In this document: positions 33,642 through 42,471 of the stretch, one piece after another | How positions within the stretch are numbered: position 1 is the stretch's first letter | Layout of the letters: the number at the start of each line of letters is the position of its first letter | Assembly: GCA_044225795.1 (NCBI GenBank) | Contig: JBGAIF010000003.1 | Location: forward strand, 372,001 to 436,000 | DNA from: Nemorincola sp044225795 | GTDB taxonomy: Bacteria; Bacteroidota; Bacteroidia; Chitinophagales; Chitinophagaceae | Length of the DNA: 64,000 nt | Reading direction: 5' to 3' | Position numbers and translations under genes: made by a program | The notes under the pieces: model-generated | The model's database searches: none | Seen by the model: the letters and a program-made list of their open reading frames with translations, nothing else | What the model was told of the DNA's origin: nothing

Positions 33642-35591
33642 ATGAAGCTATCAGTTATTATTGTAAACTATAATGTAAAGTACTTCCTGGAGGTATGTGT
33701 GCATTCTGTCCTAAGGGCTGCAGAAGGCATTGACGCGGAGGTAATAGTAGTTGACAATAATTCATCGGATGATAGCTGCGCACTGATGCGGGAGAAGTTT
33801 CCGGAGGTGGTGCTGATAGAGAACCGGGAGAACCTGGGTTTCTCTAAGGCCAATAACCAGGGTGTGGCGATAGCGAGGGGTGAGTATATCCTGTTCCTGA
33901 ACCCGGACACGGTGATGCCGGAGCATTTTCTGCAAAAGACACTTGCCTACATGGATGCGCATCCCGATGCGGGAGCGCTGGGCCCGAGACTGATAGACGG
34001 CAAGGGGCAGTATGCGCCCGACGCAAAAAAGTCGTTCCCGTCGCTTTCGGTGGCCATATTCAAGACCACGGGGATCAATAAGCTGTTCAGCAGGTCGGCC
34101 TACTTCAATAAGTATTACGCGGTGCATATAGGTGAGCGGGAGACGGCGGCAGTAGATGTACTGTCGGGATGCTGTATGCTGGTGCGCAAGACGGCGATGG
34201 AGGTGGCGGGCGGGCCATTTGATGAAGACTACTTCATGTATTGCGAGGATGTGGACCTTTCTTACCGTATAATAAAGGCGGGCTATAAGAATATCTATTA
34301 CCCGGAGGTGGACCTGATCCATTACAAGGGGGAGAGCACGCGCAAGATGACGCTGTCGTATGTGCGCATCTTCAACGAGGCACTGGTGACATTTGTGAAG
34401 AAGCACTACAGCAAGAAGGACGCGCGGATGTTTGTGCTGTTCATCAATGTGGGTATAGTGCTGCGCGCGGTACTGGGGGCGGTGAAGCGGGGGTTGAAGG
34501 TGTTCCATATGCCGTTGTTCGACGCGCTGATACTGCTGGTGACGCTGTGGGGCATCAAGGATTTCTGGGTGGGTGAGGTGAAGAACATATTGCCGATACA
34601 TCCGAGCGCGGTATATGCCACATTCCCGGTGTATATAGCGCTGTGGCTGATCTCATTTTATTTCAACGGGGTGTATGACCAGCCCTACCGGGCGCTGAAG
34701 GTGGTGCGGGGTATGGCGATAGGAACGGTGGCGATACTGGCGTATTACGGCCTGCTGCCGCCGGAGCTGCGCTATTCGCGCGCTATCATCATCTTCTCGG
34801 GTTTTGCGGGCACGGGTGTATTGCTGGGGTTGCACGAGCTGCTGTACCGGCTGGGCATACTGCGGTTCATTCCTTATGACAAGTTGCCGCGTAAGGCAGT
34901 GATCGTGGCCGATGAACACGCGTATCATAAGACGGCGAGCATACTGCAGCAGGTGCACTATGCTCCTGAGCTGTCGGGGCGCATCAGCCCGAAGGAGGAG
35001 CATCACGGAGTGCTGGCGACAATGCCGCAGATGAAGCAGGTGCTCTATACCACTGGTGTGAACGAGGTGATCTTCTGCATCAACGGGCTGACGTACACGG
35101 ATGTGTTTGCACAAATGCAGTACTGCGGCGGCGATTATGAATACAAGATACACCTGCCGGGGAGCCAGAGCTTTGTGGGCAGCAATTCGAGCAGCACATC
35201 GGGCGACCTCTATACGATAGACCGCCGTTTCAACCTGGCCAATTTTGCCCAGGTGAGGAATAAGCGGCTGGTAGATATCATGGGTTCGCTGTTGTTCCTG
35301 GTGCTGTTCCCGTTCACATTCTTCCTGGTGCGCAGGCCGGGGGCATTCCTGGGCAACTGCCTGAGGGTGCTGACGGGGAAGCTGTCGTGGGTGGGGTATG
35401 CCACGGGTGTGCCGGTACACTACTTACCTAAGATAAGAGCAGGGGCTATAGAGCCATATAACATACTGGAAGGGTATGAGCCTACGAAGGAGGTGAGGGC
35501 GCACATCAACAAGGCCTATGCACAGCATTACGCACCCCTGACGGATATCAACCTGGTGCTGAATAATTTTAAATACCTTGGCGGGGTATAA
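33642..35591 (+). CDS. GT2 glycosyltransferase fused to a sugar-transferase-like membrane region
   Basis: A 649-residue protein. Residues 1-245 are a GT2 glycosyltransferase of the rhamnosyltransferase type (LSVIIVNYNVKYFLEVCV, VVDNNSSDDS, FLNPDTVMP, DEDYFMYCEDVDLSYR). From about 290 to 400 there are four or so membrane helices. Residues 415-530 look like the nucleotide-binding-like middle domain of WcaJ-type initiating transferases, and the end (NKRLVDIMGSLLFLVLFPF, then GKLSWVGY) resembles the start and end of a bacterial sugar transferase core with most of the catalytic part missing. It probably elongates a surface polysaccharide at the inner membrane. The 2OG oxygenase gene follows by 16 bp. 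Confidence 0.82.
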   Translation: MKLSVIIVNYNVKYFLEVCVHSVLRAAEGIDAEVIVVDNNSSDDSCALMREKFPEVVLIENRENLGFSKANNQGVAIARGEYILFLNPDTVMPEHFLQKTLAYMDAHPDAGALGPRLIDGKGQYAPDAKKSFPSLSVAIFKTTGINKLFSRSAYFNKYYAVHIGERETAAVDVLSGCCMLVRKTAMEVAGGPFDEDYFMYCEDVDLSYRIIKAGYKNIYYPEVDLIHYKGESTRKMTLSYVRIFNEALVTFVKKHYSKKDARMFVLFINVGIVLRAVLGAVKRGLKVFHMPLFDALILLVTLWGIKDFWVGEVKNILPIHPSAVYATFPVYIALWLISFYFNGVYDQPYRALKVVRGMAIGTVAILAYYGLLPPELRYSRAIIIFSGFAGTGVLLGLHELLYRLGILRFIPYDKLPRKAVIVADEHAYHKTASILQQVHYAPELSGRISPKEEHHGVLATMPQMKQVLYTTGVNEVIFCINGLTYTDVFAQMQYCGGDYEYKIHLPGSQSFVGSNSSSTSGDLYTIDRRFNLANFAQVRNKRLVDIMGSLLFLVLFPFTFFLVRRPGAFLGNCLRVLTGKLSWVGYATGVPVHYLPKIRAGAIEPYNILEGYEPTKEVRAHINKAYAQHYAPLTDINLVLNNFKYLGGV

Positions 35592-35607
35592 ATCATAACT
35601 CACGATC

Positions 35608-36414
35608 ATGAACAGGAAGGATCTGTCGGCAGAGATAGTAAAGCAACTAAAGGCACATAAGGATGAACTGGGCGCTTACTGGAGGCAGTCGCACCCGGTA
35701 CGGCATTTCTACCTGGATGATGTGCTGCCGGCAGAGTGGGCAGAGGCTTGTTACAAAGCATTGCCCGATCCTGAATCGCTGATGGAGCGAAATACGATCA
35801 AGGAGCATAAGCATGTGGGTGTGGACATAGATCATTACCAGCCATTGGTAGGCGATATACTGCTGGCCTTCCAGGATAAGGAGGTGATAGCGGCAGTGTC
35901 GGAGATAACAGGAGTGCGCGATCTGCTGGGTGATGAGTCGCTGTACGGGTCGGGGATATCGATGATGCTGCAGGGAGATTTCCTGTTGCCGCATCTTGAT
36001 AATTCGCACGATGGCGAGGGGGAATTGTACAGAGTGCTGAACGCTTTGTTCTACATCACACCGGGGTGGCCGGAGCACAATGGCGGCAACCTGGAGCTGT
36101 GGGACAAGGACATGAAGGAGCGCGTGGAGGTTCATGCGAAATTCAACAGGCTTGTGATCATGGAGACCAATACAGAGTCGATACACTCTGTAAACAAGGT
36201 GGTGAACCCCGGAGTGCGGGCCTGTATCTCCAACTATTATTTTTCTGAAAAGCCTGTGACCGAAAAGGACTATGTACACAAGACCACCTTCTATGCACGC
36301 CCTGAGGACGACCTTGTGAAGAAGCTGAGGCTATCTGTAGAAGGCAAGGCAAAGAACCTTCTGTCGAAATACATCAGTAATAAATCGACGGGCACGAAGC
36401 ACCGGAGGAAGTAG
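35608..36414 (+). CDS. 2-oxoglutarate/Fe(II)-dependent oxygenase (prolyl-4-hydroxylase type)
   Basis: A 268-residue protein with the double-stranded beta-helix pattern of the 2OG-Fe(II) oxygenases. The iron ligands are His and Asp in LLPHLDNSHDG (about residues 127-137) and the distal His in ESIHSVNKV (about residue 198); NPGVRACISNYYFS probably supplies the Arg that binds 2-oxoglutarate. The FYITPGWPEHNGGNLELWD segment is typical. It lies 16 bp downstream of the glycosyltransferase and is likely co-transcribed with it, so it may hydroxylate a sugar, lipid or protein in surface polysaccharide metabolism (inference). Confidence 0.85.
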   Translation: MNRKDLSAEIVKQLKAHKDELGAYWRQSHPVRHFYLDDVLPAEWAEACYKALPDPESLMERNTIKEHKHVGVDIDHYQPLVGDILLAFQDKEVIAAVSEITGVRDLLGDESLYGSGISMMLQGDFLLPHLDNSHDGEGELYRVLNALFYITPGWPEHNGGNLELWDKDMKERVEVHAKFNRLVIMETNTESIHSVNKVVNPGVRACISNYYFSEKPVTEKDYVHKTTFYARPEDDLVKKLRLSVEGKAKNLLSKYISNKSTGTKHRRK

Positions 36415-36418
36415 GTCA

Positions 36419-36721
36419 TCAACTCAATCCCTGTATCACTATGCCGAGTGTGCTGATATCCACTTCGGGCGGAGCCGGCGGCGTTATGATCTGCTCTTCG
36501 GTAATATGCCTCATCACTACGTCCTCATTGATAGTGATCTTGTAGAGGATATAGAATACATATTTCTCTGTAGTGACTATTCCCGCGCGCTGACTGGGTT
36601 TGCCTAAAGAGCTAAGATTGGACTCCAGGATGCTGATGTCCCTGTGTTGTGACAGCCAGTCGTTTATCTTCAATTCAAGGGCTATCAGGTCATCATCATA
36701 GAACAACTGTACTTTGGTCAT
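36419..36721 (-). CDS. Small hypothetical protein
   Basis: A ~100-residue protein with no signal peptide or membrane segment and no family I recognise. It has a beta-rich core (TKVQLFYDDDLIALELKINDWL, KYVFYILYKITI) and a proline-containing tail (IITPPAPPEVD). A similar start two codons earlier (36727) is equally possible. It converges on the oxygenase gene with a four-base gap. It is probably real because the composition and codon use match the neighbours and the frame is uninterrupted. Confidence 0.5.
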   Translation of the reverse strand: MTKVQLFYDDDLIALELKINDWLSQHRDISILESNLSSLGKPSQRAGIVTTEKYVFYILYKITINEDVVMRHITEEQIITPPAPPEVDISTLGIVIQGLS

Positions 36722-36930
36722 AAACATGAGTTTTTAATGGTTTAGAATACATTATGCCGGGTTTTTCATTGCAGTGTACACCTGTTAAGGTTATAAATCC
36801 GTGCCATCAGATGGAAGAAAATGTTAAATCAAAAGCGGGTGGTCATGGCGGATATCTGCGTAGAAAAAGGCCTTCAGGGGTTATCCACAAGCTGTGTATT
36901 TTGTTTTCGCCATTCCATTTTTCCGCTACT

Positions 36931-36938
36931 TAATTTCG
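36931..36938 (+). promoter_or_regulatory. Putative -7 promoter box upstream of the riboswitch
   Basis: TAATTTCG resembles the Bacteroidota -7 element TAnnTTTG and would place the transcript start just ahead of the riboswitch aptamer. The nearest TTG for a -33 box is 27 bp upstream, which is farther than usual, so the call is weak. Confidence 0.4.
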
Positions 36939-36944
36939 TTATGA

Positions 36945-37150
36945 TTATTGGGTTCGTCGTAAGGTCATCTTATCGCGATTAAAAGGGAAACCGGTTAAAA
37001 TCCGGTGCTATCCCCGTAGCTGTGATCCTGACGCTCCAACGTTCAAAATCTTCAGATAATCAAGCCACTGTTTCGCATGGGCGGAACGGGAAGGCATCTG
37101 AAGGTCAGGAAAGCCAGAAGACCTGCCCGGTAACTGCTTCACTGAGTGCT
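36945..37150 (+). promoter_or_regulatory. Cobalamin (coenzyme B12) riboswitch controlling nrdB-nrdA
   Basis: The aptamer landmarks occur in order: GGGAAACCGGTTAAAATCCG with CCCCGTAGCTGTGA (36985-37028), AAGCCACTG (about 37062-37070), GGGCGGAACGGGAAGGC (37080-37095), and the B12 box GGTCAGGAAAGCCAGAAGAC followed by CTGCC (about 37103-37126). These match the conserved core of AdoCbl riboswitches. The expression platform lies between here and the nrdB ATG at 37253 and includes a GTGCTTT/AAAGCAC hairpin near 37147-37167. Binding of coenzyme B12 should repress expression. The same arrangement is known for Streptomyces class Ia RNR. Confidence 0.93.
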
Positions 37151-37252
37151 TTCGGAGGAAAAGCACAGGATGGAAGGCCCGTCGCCGCTCCTGCCTGAAT
37201 TTTCTTCCCTGTATTCTGAGGTTCAAAAGGTGAGATATATAATTTTTGCTGT

Positions 37253-38218
37253 ATGCAAGAGGAGATACTTTTAAAGGAGAATAAAGACAGGTTCGTGATA
37301 CTACCCATCAACTACCCGAAGTTGTGGGAGATGTACAAGCGTCATGAGGCCAGTTTCTGGACGGCTGAGGAAATAGACCTGAGCAGCGACTTCAAGGACT
37401 GGAACAGCATGAACGACGGCGAGCGCCACTTTATCTCTCATGTGCTGGCATTCTTTGCCGCAAGTGACGGCATTGTGAATGAGAACCTTGCCGTGAATTT
37501 TATGCGCGAGGTGCAGCTTCCTGAGGCAAGGTGTTTCTACGGATTCCAGATAATGATGGAGAACATCCACTCTGAGACCTATGCCCAACTCATAGATACA
37601 TACATCAAGGACCCCAACGAGAAGGACCGTCTTTTTCATGCCATTGACAATGTACCCGCTATCAGGAAGAAAGCGGAGTGGGCGCTGCGGTGGATAGAGA
37701 ACGGCTCTTTTGCAGAGCGCCTTGTGGCCTTTGCTGCGGTTGAGGGTATATTCTTCAGCGGAAGCTTCTGTTCTATATTCTGGCTGAAGAAGCGTGGCCT
37801 GATGCCCGGGCTCACTTTCAGCAATGAGCTGATCAGCCGTGATGAGGGTTTGCATTGTGAGTTTGCCTGCCTGCTGTACAGTATGCTCAACAGTAAGCTG
37901 AGCCAGGAGCAGGTGTATAAGGTCATCACTGACGCAGTGGCCATAGAGAAGGAGTTCATCACCGATGCGCTGCCGGTGGCACTGATAGGTATGAACGCCC
38001 AACTGATGCAGCAATACATTGAGTTTGTAGCCGACAGATGGGTTGTAGAGCTCGGGTATCCGAAGATATTCAATGCTACCAACCCGTTCGATTTCATGGA
38101 GATGATATCGCTGCAGGGAAAGACCAACTTCTTTGAGAAGAGAGTAGGGGACTACCAGAAAGCGGGTGTGCTGGCCAATAAGAGCGAACAAAGTTTTTCA
38201 CTGGACGAAGACTTCTAA
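37253..38218 (+). CDS. nrdB: Ribonucleotide reductase class Ia, small (beta) subunit
   Basis: A 321-residue ferritin-fold subunit that holds the di-iron centre and tyrosyl radical for aerobic deoxynucleotide synthesis. Metal ligands and the radical site are intact: Asp in TAEEIDLSSD, Glu, His and Tyr in MMENIHSETY, Glu in VEGIFFSGSF, and Glu and His in RDEGLHCEFA. The sequence is of the eukaryote-like subgroup. The C-terminal tail (FSLDEDF) is the peptide that docks on NrdA. It lies directly after the cobalamin riboswitch and 29 bp before nrdA, so both should be repressed when B12 is plentiful. Confidence 0.97.
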   Translation: MQEEILLKENKDRFVILPINYPKLWEMYKRHEASFWTAEEIDLSSDFKDWNSMNDGERHFISHVLAFFAASDGIVNENLAVNFMREVQLPEARCFYGFQIMMENIHSETYAQLIDTYIKDPNEKDRLFHAIDNVPAIRKKAEWALRWIENGSFAERLVAFAAVEGIFFSGSFCSIFWLKKRGLMPGLTFSNELISRDEGLHCEFACLLYSMLNSKLSQEQVYKVITDAVAIEKEFITDALPVALIGMNAQLMQQYIEFVADRWVVELGYPKIFNATNPFDFMEMISLQGKTNFFEKRVGDYQKAGVLANKSEQSFSLDEDF

Positions 38219-38247
38219 ATACTACTAACCTTCAAATTATCATAACT

Positions 38248-40644
38248 ATGTACGTTATTAAAAGAAACGGTAAAAAAGAGAGCGTAAAGTTTGACAAGAT
38301 AACGGCGCGCATCGAAAAGCTTTCGTATAGCTTAAGCCCGTTGGTGAACGTGATCGACGTTGCCAAAAAAGTGATCGAAGGTATCTACGACGGCGTAAGC
38401 ACAACTGAACTGGACAACCTGGCTGCAGAGACAGCGGCCTCGCTGACCACACGCCATCCCGACTATGCCCTGCTGGCGAGCAGAATAGCGGTGAGCAACC
38501 TGCATAAGAATACGGTGAAGTCGTTCTCAGAAACAATGAGGACACTGCACCAGTGTACAGATATAGCAACAGGCAGATGGCAACCGCTGATAGCTGATGA
38601 TGTAATGAACATCATTGAAGCCAACGCGGAATTGCTGGACAGCGCCATCATCTATGACCGCGATTTCGGTTTTGATTACTTCGGATTCAAGACCCTGGAG
38701 AAATCTTACCTGCTGCGCGTGGACGGCAAGGTGGTGGAGCGCCCGCAGCATATGTATATGCGTGTGGCCATAGGCATTCATAAAGAAGATGTAGAGGCTG
38801 CCATACAGACCTACAACCTGATGAGTGAGCGCTGGTTCACACATGCTACGCCTACCTTGTTCAACGCGGCCACGCCTAAGCCGCAGATGTCTTCGTGCTT
38901 CCTGCTGGCCATGAAAGACGATAGCATAGACGGTATCTATGATACCCTGAAGCAAACAGCGAAGATATCGCAGAGTGCAGGTGGTATCGGCCTGTCTGTG
39001 CATAATGTACGTGCCACGGGCAGCTATATCGGTGGCACGAACGGTACGAGCAACGGTCTTGTGCCCATGCTGCGCGTATTCAATGACACTGCCCGCTATG
39101 TGGACCAGGGCGGAGGCAAGCGCAAGGGCGCATTTGCTATTTACCTGGAGCCATGGCATGCTGATGTATTCGATTTCCTGGATCTCAGAAAGAATCATGG
39201 AAAGGAAGAAGCAAGAGCGCGTGACCTGTTCTACGCTCTATGGATACCGGACCTGTTCATGAAACGTGTGGAGATGGGTGGAGAATGGAGCCTGTTCTGT
39301 CCGCATGAGGCGCCGGGGCTGCATGAGTGTTTCGGTGAGGAATTTGAAAAATTGTATTCACAATACGAATCTGAAGGCAGGGCGAGGAAGACGATCAAGG
39401 CGCAGGAACTCTGGTTCGCGATACTGGATGCACAGATAGAAACAGGTAACCCTTACCTGCTCTATAAAGATGCCGCTAACAAGAAGAGCAACCAGCAGAA
39501 CCTGGGCACCATCAAGAGCAGCAACCTTTGCACCGAGATCATAGAGTACACCAGCGCTGATGAAGTAGCGGTATGTAACCTGGCCTCCATCGCTTTGCCA
39601 CGTTTTGTGCACAATGGTAAGTTCGATTTCCAGAAGCTGTATGATGTGACGGTACATGTAACGAAGAACCTGAACAAGATCATAGACCAGAACTACTATC
39701 CTGTAGAAGAGGCCCGCAACTCTAATATGCGCCACCGCCCGATAGGCCTTGGTGTGCAGGGGCTGGCTGATACCTTTATCATGATGCGCCTGCCGTTTGA
39801 AAGCGATATGGCCAAGCTGCTGAACAAGAACATCTTTGAGACCATCTACTTTGCCGCTATGACCGCGAGCAAGGATCTGGCGAAGCAATACGGTTCGTAC
39901 GAGACATTTGCGGGTTCTCCATTGTCGAAGGGCAAGTTCCAGTTCGACCTGTGGGATATACATCCGTCTGACCGCTATGACTGGAACGGACTGCGTGAAG
40001 AAGTGATGCAGCATGGTGTGCGCAACTCCCTGCTGGTGGCCCCAATGCCTACCGCATCTACATCGCAGATACTGGGCAACAATGAGTGCTTTGAGCCATA
40101 TACTTCCAACATCTACACACGCCGTGTGTTGAGTGGTGAGTTCATCATTGTAAACAAGCACCTGCTGAAGGACCTTATTCAGCTTGGATTGTGGAACAAC
40201 AACATGAAGAACAAGATCATCGCGGCCAACGGTTCTGTACAGAACATACCGGAGATACCTGCTGATATCAAGGAACTGTATAAGACGGTCTGGGAGATCA
40301 AGCAGCGTAACCTGATAGATATGGCCGCTGACCGAGGCGCGTATATCTGCCAGTCGCAGTCGCTGAACCTGTTTGTGGACAGCCCGACGACCTCAAAGCT
40401 GACGTCTATGCATTTCTATGCCTGGAAGAAGGGCCTGAAGACAGGTATGTATTACCTGAGAACGCAGGCTGCTACGCAGGCGGTACAGTTTACCGTAGAG
40501 AAGCAGGCCACCAACGATATAGAACCGGTTATACCCAAGGCAGAGGGACATGCTGATGGCAACGATATTGATGATATTGAAGCCACGCAGACGAATGGCC
40601 CTACCTGCTCTATGCAGGACGGTTGCATCACGTGCAGTTCTTAA
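38248..40644 (+). CDS. nrdA: Ribonucleotide reductase class Ia, large (alpha) subunit
   Basis: A 798-residue catalytic subunit. The N-terminal ATP-cone (YVIKRNGKKESVKFDKITARI) provides allosteric activity control. The barrel contains PQMSSCFLLAMKDD with the first redox Cys, NLCTEI, and EVAVCNLASIALP; PMPTASTSQILGNNECFEPY is the conserved loop near the substrate. The tail ends in a Cys-pair (GCITCSS) that re-reduces the active site. It is co-transcribed with nrdB behind the riboswitch and ends at a strong terminator. Length and motifs are normal for class Ia. Confidence 0.97.
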   Translation: MYVIKRNGKKESVKFDKITARIEKLSYSLSPLVNVIDVAKKVIEGIYDGVSTTELDNLAAETAASLTTRHPDYALLASRIAVSNLHKNTVKSFSETMRTLHQCTDIATGRWQPLIADDVMNIIEANAELLDSAIIYDRDFGFDYFGFKTLEKSYLLRVDGKVVERPQHMYMRVAIGIHKEDVEAAIQTYNLMSERWFTHATPTLFNAATPKPQMSSCFLLAMKDDSIDGIYDTLKQTAKISQSAGGIGLSVHNVRATGSYIGGTNGTSNGLVPMLRVFNDTARYVDQGGGKRKGAFAIYLEPWHADVFDFLDLRKNHGKEEARARDLFYALWIPDLFMKRVEMGGEWSLFCPHEAPGLHECFGEEFEKLYSQYESEGRARKTIKAQELWFAILDAQIETGNPYLLYKDAANKKSNQQNLGTIKSSNLCTEIIEYTSADEVAVCNLASIALPRFVHNGKFDFQKLYDVTVHVTKNLNKIIDQNYYPVEEARNSNMRHRPIGLGVQGLADTFIMMRLPFESDMAKLLNKNIFETIYFAAMTASKDLAKQYGSYETFAGSPLSKGKFQFDLWDIHPSDRYDWNGLREEVMQHGVRNSLLVAPMPTASTSQILGNNECFEPYTSNIYTRRVLSGEFIIVNKHLLKDLIQLGLWNNNMKNKIIAANGSVQNIPEIPADIKELYKTVWEIKQRNLIDMAADRGAYICQSQSLNLFVDSPTTSKLTSMHFYAWKKGLKTGMYYLRTQAATQAVQFTVEKQATNDIEPVIPKAEGHADGNDIDDIEATQTNGPTCSMQDGCITCSS

Positions 40645-40671
40645 TGAATGATCATAATTGTTTATTGCCAT

Positions 40672-40702
40672 ACCGCCCGAATTCTTTCGGGCGGTTTTTT
40701 TT
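40672..40702 (+). terminator. Rho-independent terminator of the nrdBA operon
   Basis: CCGCCCGAA-TT-CTTTCGGGCGG followed by eight Ts, starting 28 bp after the nrdA stop. Confidence 0.9.
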
Positions 40703-40704
40703 GT

Positions 40705-41675
40705 TCTACAATAATGTCATCCCTTTGGGATTGTGTGTTGATGTTTGTGTTTTTGGGGCAATAATAATGTCATCCTTTCGGGATTGTATCGGATGTTTTT
40801 TTGTGTTCTACAATAATGTCATCCCTTCGGGATTGTGTGTTGATGTTTGTGTTTTTGGGGCTATAATAATGTCATCCCTTCGGGATTGTGTGTTGATGCT
40901 GAGTTTTGGGGCTATAATAATGTCATCCCTTCGGGATTGTGTGTTGATGCTTGCGTTTTCCAGGCTATAATAATGTCATCCCTGGACGATTATGGATGTT
41001 TTTGTGTTCTACAATAATGCCATCCCTTCGGGATTGTGTTGATGCTGTGTTTTGGGGCTACAATAATGCCATCCCTTCGGGATTGTGTTGATGCTGTGTT
41101 TTGGGGCTATAATAATGTCATCCCTTCGGGATTGTGTTGATGTTTGTGTTTTGGGGCTATAATAATGTCATCCCTTCGGGATTGTATCGGATGTTTTTTT
41201 GTGTTCTACAATAATGCCATCCCTTCGGGATTGTGTGTTGATGCTGTGTTTTGGGGCTATAATAATGTCATCCCTTCGGGATTGTGTTGATGTTTTTTTG
41301 TTCTACAATAATGTCATCCCTTCGGGATTGTATCGGATGTTTTTTGTGTTCTACAATAATGTCATCCCTTCGGGATTGTATCGGATGTTTTTTGTGTTCT
41401 ACAATAATGTCATCCCTTCGGGATTGTATCGGATGTTTTTTTGTGTTCTACAATAATGCCATCCCTTCGGGATTGTGTGTTGATGCTGTGTTTTGGGGCT
41501 ATAATAATGTCATCCCTTCGGGATTGTGTGTTGATGCTTGTGGTTTGTGGCTATAATAATGTCATCCCTTCGGGATTGTATCGGATGTTTTTTGTGTTCT
41601 ACAATAATGTCATCCTTTGGGATTGTGTGCCGGTGCTTGCGTTACAGAGTAATGCAATCCCCTTTGGATTGGGGT
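40705..41675. repeat. Tandem array of 20 hairpin-containing ~49-bp units
   Basis: Twenty units spaced 43-54 bp apart (core CATCCCTTCGGGATTG at about 40718, 40771, 40820, 40873, 40924 and so on to 41654). The core AATAATGTCATCCCTTCGGG then ATTG is nearly invariant and contains the palindrome ATCCC-TTC-GGGAT. Between cores are two recurrent spacer types: type A (GTGTGTTGATG to TTTTGGGGCT) and type B (TATCGGATG to TTTTGTGTTCTAC). Units 6 and 20 are degenerate. Several open frames run through it only because the repeat lacks stops in some frames; they are not genes. Confidence 0.93.
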
Positions 41676-41803
41676 TTATGCATAGCTATTTACGATGGTT
41701 TTAAGTCAATTTTATCATGTTAACATATCGTGGCATGGAATTTTACTTGTGGTTAGATGAGATTATGACAATATCTATTCTAAACCAACTAAAATGAAGC
41801 GAC

Positions 41804-42313
41804 ATGAAAAAGATGATGATGATTGCTATGCTATGTTGTACGGCAGCTACGGGATTCGCCCAGTTTCAGTACACAACAAAGGATAATCCGCCGTTGAAGA
41901 ACAATGGTGAGCGGGTATATGTAACTCCTGCATTTGATGACAAATACAGAGTTGTATCAGATTCGCCGTGCTATATGTATAAGCGGCATGGCATTGTGGT
42001 GCTGGAATGCCCCGGTGTGGTATTCATTCCGGAAACGGGAGATAACTGCGAAGGACCTACCGGTGTGGCACTGCAGGATAATGGGACCTTTCGCATTGAA
42101 AACACCAATGTGTGTACGGGAGGTCATTCTACCGAGACATTTAAGGTGAATTATGAAATGCCCGCAGGTGCTACTCCGGTATATCCGGCCAGTCCGCATA
42201 CGCCGTTGGTGCAGGGTGCGCCATGTTATGAATATGCTACGAAGAGTGGCCTGGTTGTGATGGAGTGCCCGGGGCTGATCTTTCCGGCGGAACGTAAGAA
42301 GACGATGGAATGA
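41804..42313 (+). CDS. Secreted protein with internal duplication, unknown function
   Basis: A 169-residue protein with a signal peptide (MKKMMMIAMLCCTAATGFAQ). The mature part contains two copies of a short module: SPCYMYKRHGIVVLECPGVVF (about residues 53-74) and APCYEYATKSGLVVMECPGLI (about residues 139-160). Each has the spacing C-Y-x-Y-(7)-V-(1)-E-C-P-G, so each may close its own disulfide. No family is recognised. It lies between the hairpin array and a gap with its own repeats. Probably periplasmic or exported. Confidence 0.65.
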   Translation: MKKMMMIAMLCCTAATGFAQFQYTTKDNPPLKNNGERVYVTPAFDDKYRVVSDSPCYMYKRHGIVVLECPGVVFIPETGDNCEGPTGVALQDNGTFRIENTNVCTGGHSTETFKVNYEMPAGATPVYPASPHTPLVQGAPCYEYATKSGLVVMECPGLIFPAERKKTME

Positions 42314-42315
42314 AT

Positions 42316-42357
42316 AAGTAGAAAGTAGAAAGTAGAGAGTAGAGAGTAGAAAGTAGA
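42316..42357. repeat. Heptamer array of AAGTAGA-type units
   Basis: Six consecutive 7-bp units (AAGTAGA or GAGTAGA) start three bases after the stop codon of the secreted-protein gene. Confidence 0.85.
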
Positions 42358-42382
42358 TATAAGTGACCGATAGAGATAAAGG

Positions 42383-42408
42383 GCCGTCCGGATGTGGGCG
42401 GCTTTTTT
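42383..42408 (+). terminator. Terminator after the secreted duplicated protein gene
   Basis: GCCGTCC / GGGCGGC stem (one G-T pair) with a six-base loop and a T run. Confidence 0.7.
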
Positions 42409-42409
42409 G

Positions 42410-42460
42410 TGTCTGAACCAAGACCTGCCTACCGGCAGATCTCAGGATTTTTGGATTTCG
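42410..42460. repeat. Dispersed palindromic element, copy 1
   Basis: TGTCTGAACCAAGACCTGCC, then TACCGGCAGATC and a GGATTTCG tail. It is near-identical over ~35 bp to copy 2 at about 44120-44172. Its core ACCTGCC/GGCAG(G)T is an inverted repeat. Confidence 0.7.
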
Positions 42461-42471
42461 TTTGAACTATC

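Noticed and set aside
33762..34601. Long open frame antisense to the GT2 gene (and similar ones antisense to nrdB, nrdA, sucD and the DUF6600-like gene)
   Set aside because: They are His/Arg/Leu-rich mirror translations of strongly coding strands and show no domain pattern.
40705..41675. CRISPR array
   Set aside because: The repeat and spacer sizes are about right, but the spacers fall into two recurrent families, the core is an AT-flanked short palindrome, and no cas gene is present in the window.
40623..41723. Several open frames of 60-115 codons inside the hairpin array
   Set aside because: They translate the same DNA repeat over and over (NNVIPSGL-type), have no start-site context and change frame freely, so they are by-products of the repeat.
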